Below are positions 62,341-64,000 of a DNA stretch of 64,000 nucleotides, one piece after another. Position numbers and translations under genes: made by a program. The DNA is from Flammeovirga sp. SJP92 (lineage in GTDB: Bacteria; Bacteroidota; Bacteroidia; Cytophagales; Flammeovirgaceae). Numbering within the stretch: the stretch's first letter is position 1; every line of letters starts with the position of its first letter. Where the stretch lies: contig NZ_LQAQ01000100.1 in assembly GCF_001583495.1 (NCBI RefSeq), positions 186,001-250,000 on the forward strand, written 5' to 3'. The notes under the pieces were generated by a model. It saw only the letters and a list, made by a program, of their open reading frames with translations. It was not told the origin of the DNA and made no database searches.

Positions 62341-63849
62341 ATGGAAACAGTAGCATCAAACCCAGTAGAACAAGGTGTAGTAAGTCATCTATTTGAAAAA
62401 CTAATCCAACCCGCAAAACCACAGTATGTAGCCAAAGTAGGATTGGTGGGCATCGGGCTAGAAGAACATTTTGACTGGGCTTCTATCAAAAAGAATTATA
62501 AAGTAGCACAAACAAACCTTCAAAAAGCTTTACCTGAGGACTTCTTTCAACTTTCAAGCTCAAAAGGACCTCTGCAAACAAAAGAGGAAATGCTGGATTG
62601 GTTGCAGTCTGTTGAAAAAGAAGGCATAGATGCATTGGTGATTTATCAAGGTTCTTATATCGCAGGTGATTTGGCGGCAACATTGGCAAGATGGCTGAAA
62701 CAACATGCTATACCTGTATTAAGTTGGTCACATGATGAAGCAACAGGCGGAAGGTTAGTCAATAACCGTTTGTGTGGTCAGAACTTCCTGTTGAATATTT
62801 TAAGCTCAAGCAATGTGAAATATTCTTGGCTTTTTGAACATCCTGAGTCAGATCGTTTATCAGAAAGAGTAATGCCATTTGCGAAAGCGGCTTATGCTAA
62901 AGCATCGATGAATCAGAGAATGATAGGTATGATCGGTGGGTTTAGAGTGCCAGGTTTCTATGATTGTGAATTGAATGAAATTGCATTGTTGGAACGCTAC
63001 GGTTTGATTGTAGATAGAGTTGATTTTGAAACGATTTGGAAGCACGGTCAGAAGTTCAAGGAAGAGGATATTGATGAAATTAGAGAAGCACTTCTTTTCC
63101 ACCCGCTTTGTAAGTTTAATAATGTGACGCCTGAGCAAATCAATAAATCGATCCGTTTGTCATTAGCGGTAGCAGATTTTAGCCGTCAGCAAAATTATAT
63201 AGGAATAGGTCTGAAAAACTGGCCGGAATTATTTGATCATTATGGAATCGCTGGAGATGGAGCAGGAGCGTTGATTCAAGATATCGGAATTCCAGTAGCA
63301 GATGAATCAGATATGGGCGCTTTATTGACAATGGTTGTGATGAATCAAGTGACACTGATGGAAGGCATACCAACATTAGTAGATCTATCATTGATTGATA
63401 ATGGAAATGACAGAATAGGTTTCTGGCATTGTGGAGGAGCACCTACAAAATTAATCAACGAGGAGACTGGCTTTGAAGTGAGAAATCACAGTATCCTTGA
63501 AAATTATAGTATCGAAAGCAGTATGGGAATGTTATTGGAGTTCTTACAGAAAACAGGTCCAGTAACCATCGCAAAATACCAATATCCTGACGGAGCAAGA
63601 GTATTCAACTTCGAAGGGGAAATTCTTTCTTCAGAAATGGCCTTCAGAGGTAGTTATGCAGAAGTGAAGCCTGAAGTTTATGAAGCGAAGGATGTATTGT
63701 CAGCTGTATTGAATAATGGTTGTGATCATCACTGGATCATTGGCCGAGGACATTTCCTAAAAGAATTAGAAACATTAAATCACTGGCTTGATGTAAGTCA
63801 GATTGATATTCCTAAAAATCTTGACCACTTGTACGGTCATAGTCTGTAG
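62341..63849 (+). CDS. L-fucose/L-arabinose isomerase-like protein
   Basis: The product has 502 residues and is cytoplasmic. The FucI/AraA-like pattern is seen: ALVIYQGSYIAGDLAATLARWL, PVLSWSHDEATGGRLVNNRLCGQNFLLNIL, GIPVADESDMGALLTMVV with a Glu suited to hold Mn, and FWHCGGAP. Members interconvert aldoses and ketoses, but this is a distant branch (DUF-like fucose isomerases) with unknown sugar. It lies 54 bp behind the kinase, probably in one operon. Confidence 0.7.
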   Translation: METVASNPVEQGVVSHLFEKLIQPAKPQYVAKVGLVGIGLEEHFDWASIKKNYKVAQTNLQKALPEDFFQLSSSKGPLQTKEEMLDWLQSVEKEGIDALVIYQGSYIAGDLAATLARWLKQHAIPVLSWSHDEATGGRLVNNRLCGQNFLLNILSSSNVKYSWLFEHPESDRLSERVMPFAKAAYAKASMNQRMIGMIGGFRVPGFYDCELNEIALLERYGLIVDRVDFETIWKHGQKFKEEDIDEIREALLFHPLCKFNNVTPEQINKSIRLSLAVADFSRQQNYIGIGLKNWPELFDHYGIAGDGAGALIQDIGIPVADESDMGALLTMVVMNQVTLMEGIPTLVDLSLIDNGNDRIGFWHCGGAPTKLINEETGFEVRNHSILENYSIESSMGMLLEFLQKTGPVTIAKYQYPDGARVFNFEGEILSSEMAFRGSYAEVKPEVYEAKDVLSAVLNNGCDHHWIIGRGHFLKELETLNHWLDVSQIDIPKNLDHLYGHSL

Positions 63850-63916
63850 AACACTTCATTTCATCTATCAAATGGTCATGCTTAAATAAAGCATGGCCAC
63901 TTATCATCTTATAATT

Positions 63917-64000
63917 ATGGAAAAGAAATTTTCAGAACAATTTTCATCATTGCACGAGCTTTTTAAAGCCTATAGAAAATCAGAAAGATGTTTAGCCGCT
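63917..64000 (+). CDS. Start of a further gene, cut by the window edge
   Basis: ATG at 63917 opens 28 codons to the edge: polar and amphipathic, with HELFKAYRKSER. There is too little to name a family. It lies 67 bp behind the isomerase-like gene and so is likely a third member of the sugar operon. Confidence 0.5.
   Translation, partial: MEKKFSEQFSSLHELFKAYRKSERCLAA

Overview
The window is about 64 kb of low-GC chromosome from a member of the Bacteroidota, most likely a marine Cytophagales of the Flammeovirga type. This is inferred, not proven. The pointers are promoters of the TTG-N19-TAnnTTTG type, absence of Shine-Dalgarno sequences, a DUF2723 protein, a T9SS-like C-terminus, DcaP-type porins, and an RNA-ligase/HD-kinase pair known from relatives such as Runella.

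Layout. 1-6.1 kb: the 5' part of a leftward MscS-type channel gene, then a HAD phosphatase, a DUF2723 glycosyltransferase-like membrane protein and a fatty-acid desaturase. 6.3-32.4 kb: an accessory cluster bounded by two paralogous AraC-type regulators (6406-7374 rightward, 30104-31093 leftward). Inside are two DcaP-like porins, four EstB/class-C beta-lactamase-like serine hydrolases, three metal-dependent amidohydrolases, a CobW/COG0523 GTPase, two MerC-like proteins, a TRIC-type channel, two nearly identical two-domain VOC proteins, an SMP-30-like propeller protein, a small membrane protein and a small secreted protein. 32.8-34.4 kb: ferredoxin plus a U32 (TrhP/YegQ-like) protein. 34.5-43.4 kb: an HMA-AraC fusion regulator, a PAS histidine kinase and a leftward heavy-metal RND efflux operon. 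43.6-48.5 kb: a beta-barrel protein, an MFS-like transporter and an RNA-repair-like operon (RNA ligase, HD-polynucleotide kinase, methyltransferase). 48.7-55.2 kb: 2-hydroxyacid dehydrogenase, GH31 glycosidase, DUF1573 protein and a T9SS-like secreted protein. 55.2-58.4 kb: rplL-rplJ-rplA-rplK-nusG-secE-tRNA-Trp, all leftward. 59.4-60.3 kb: two tRNA-Tyr and three tandem tRNA-Gly genes. 60.3-64 kb: a sugar locus with an AraC regulator, a PfkB kinase, a fucose/arabinose isomerase-like protein and a cut-off gene.

The main discovery candidate is the regulatory architecture of the 7.4-32 kb cluster. Fifteen promoter regions carry two directly repeated half-sites exactly 21 bp apart. The second half-site starts exactly 29 bp before a Bacteroidota -7 octamer (nAnnTTTG). 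A sixteenth site fits with 22 bp spacing. The sites fall into two sequence classes: one (TCTTGTAAATCATT-like) mostly on the left near the first AraC gene, the other (TCATTCAAGAGATTCC-like) on the right near the second. This geometry is that of an AraC-family activator on tandem half-sites, and it suggests one regulon split between two duplicated activators. The chemistry of the cluster suggests uptake through the porins, secreted and cytoplasmic amide/ester/lactone hydrolysis, VOC-type metalloenzyme steps and metal loading by CobW. The substrate cannot be read from the sequence.

Other notable points are a porin-gene 3' relic at 31809-31847, duplicated terminator-promoter cassettes, a dispersed non-coding repeat family, a palindromic REP-like element inside a porin leader, identical 294-bp tRNA-Gly tandem units, and the RNA-repair operon with a linked methyltransferase.
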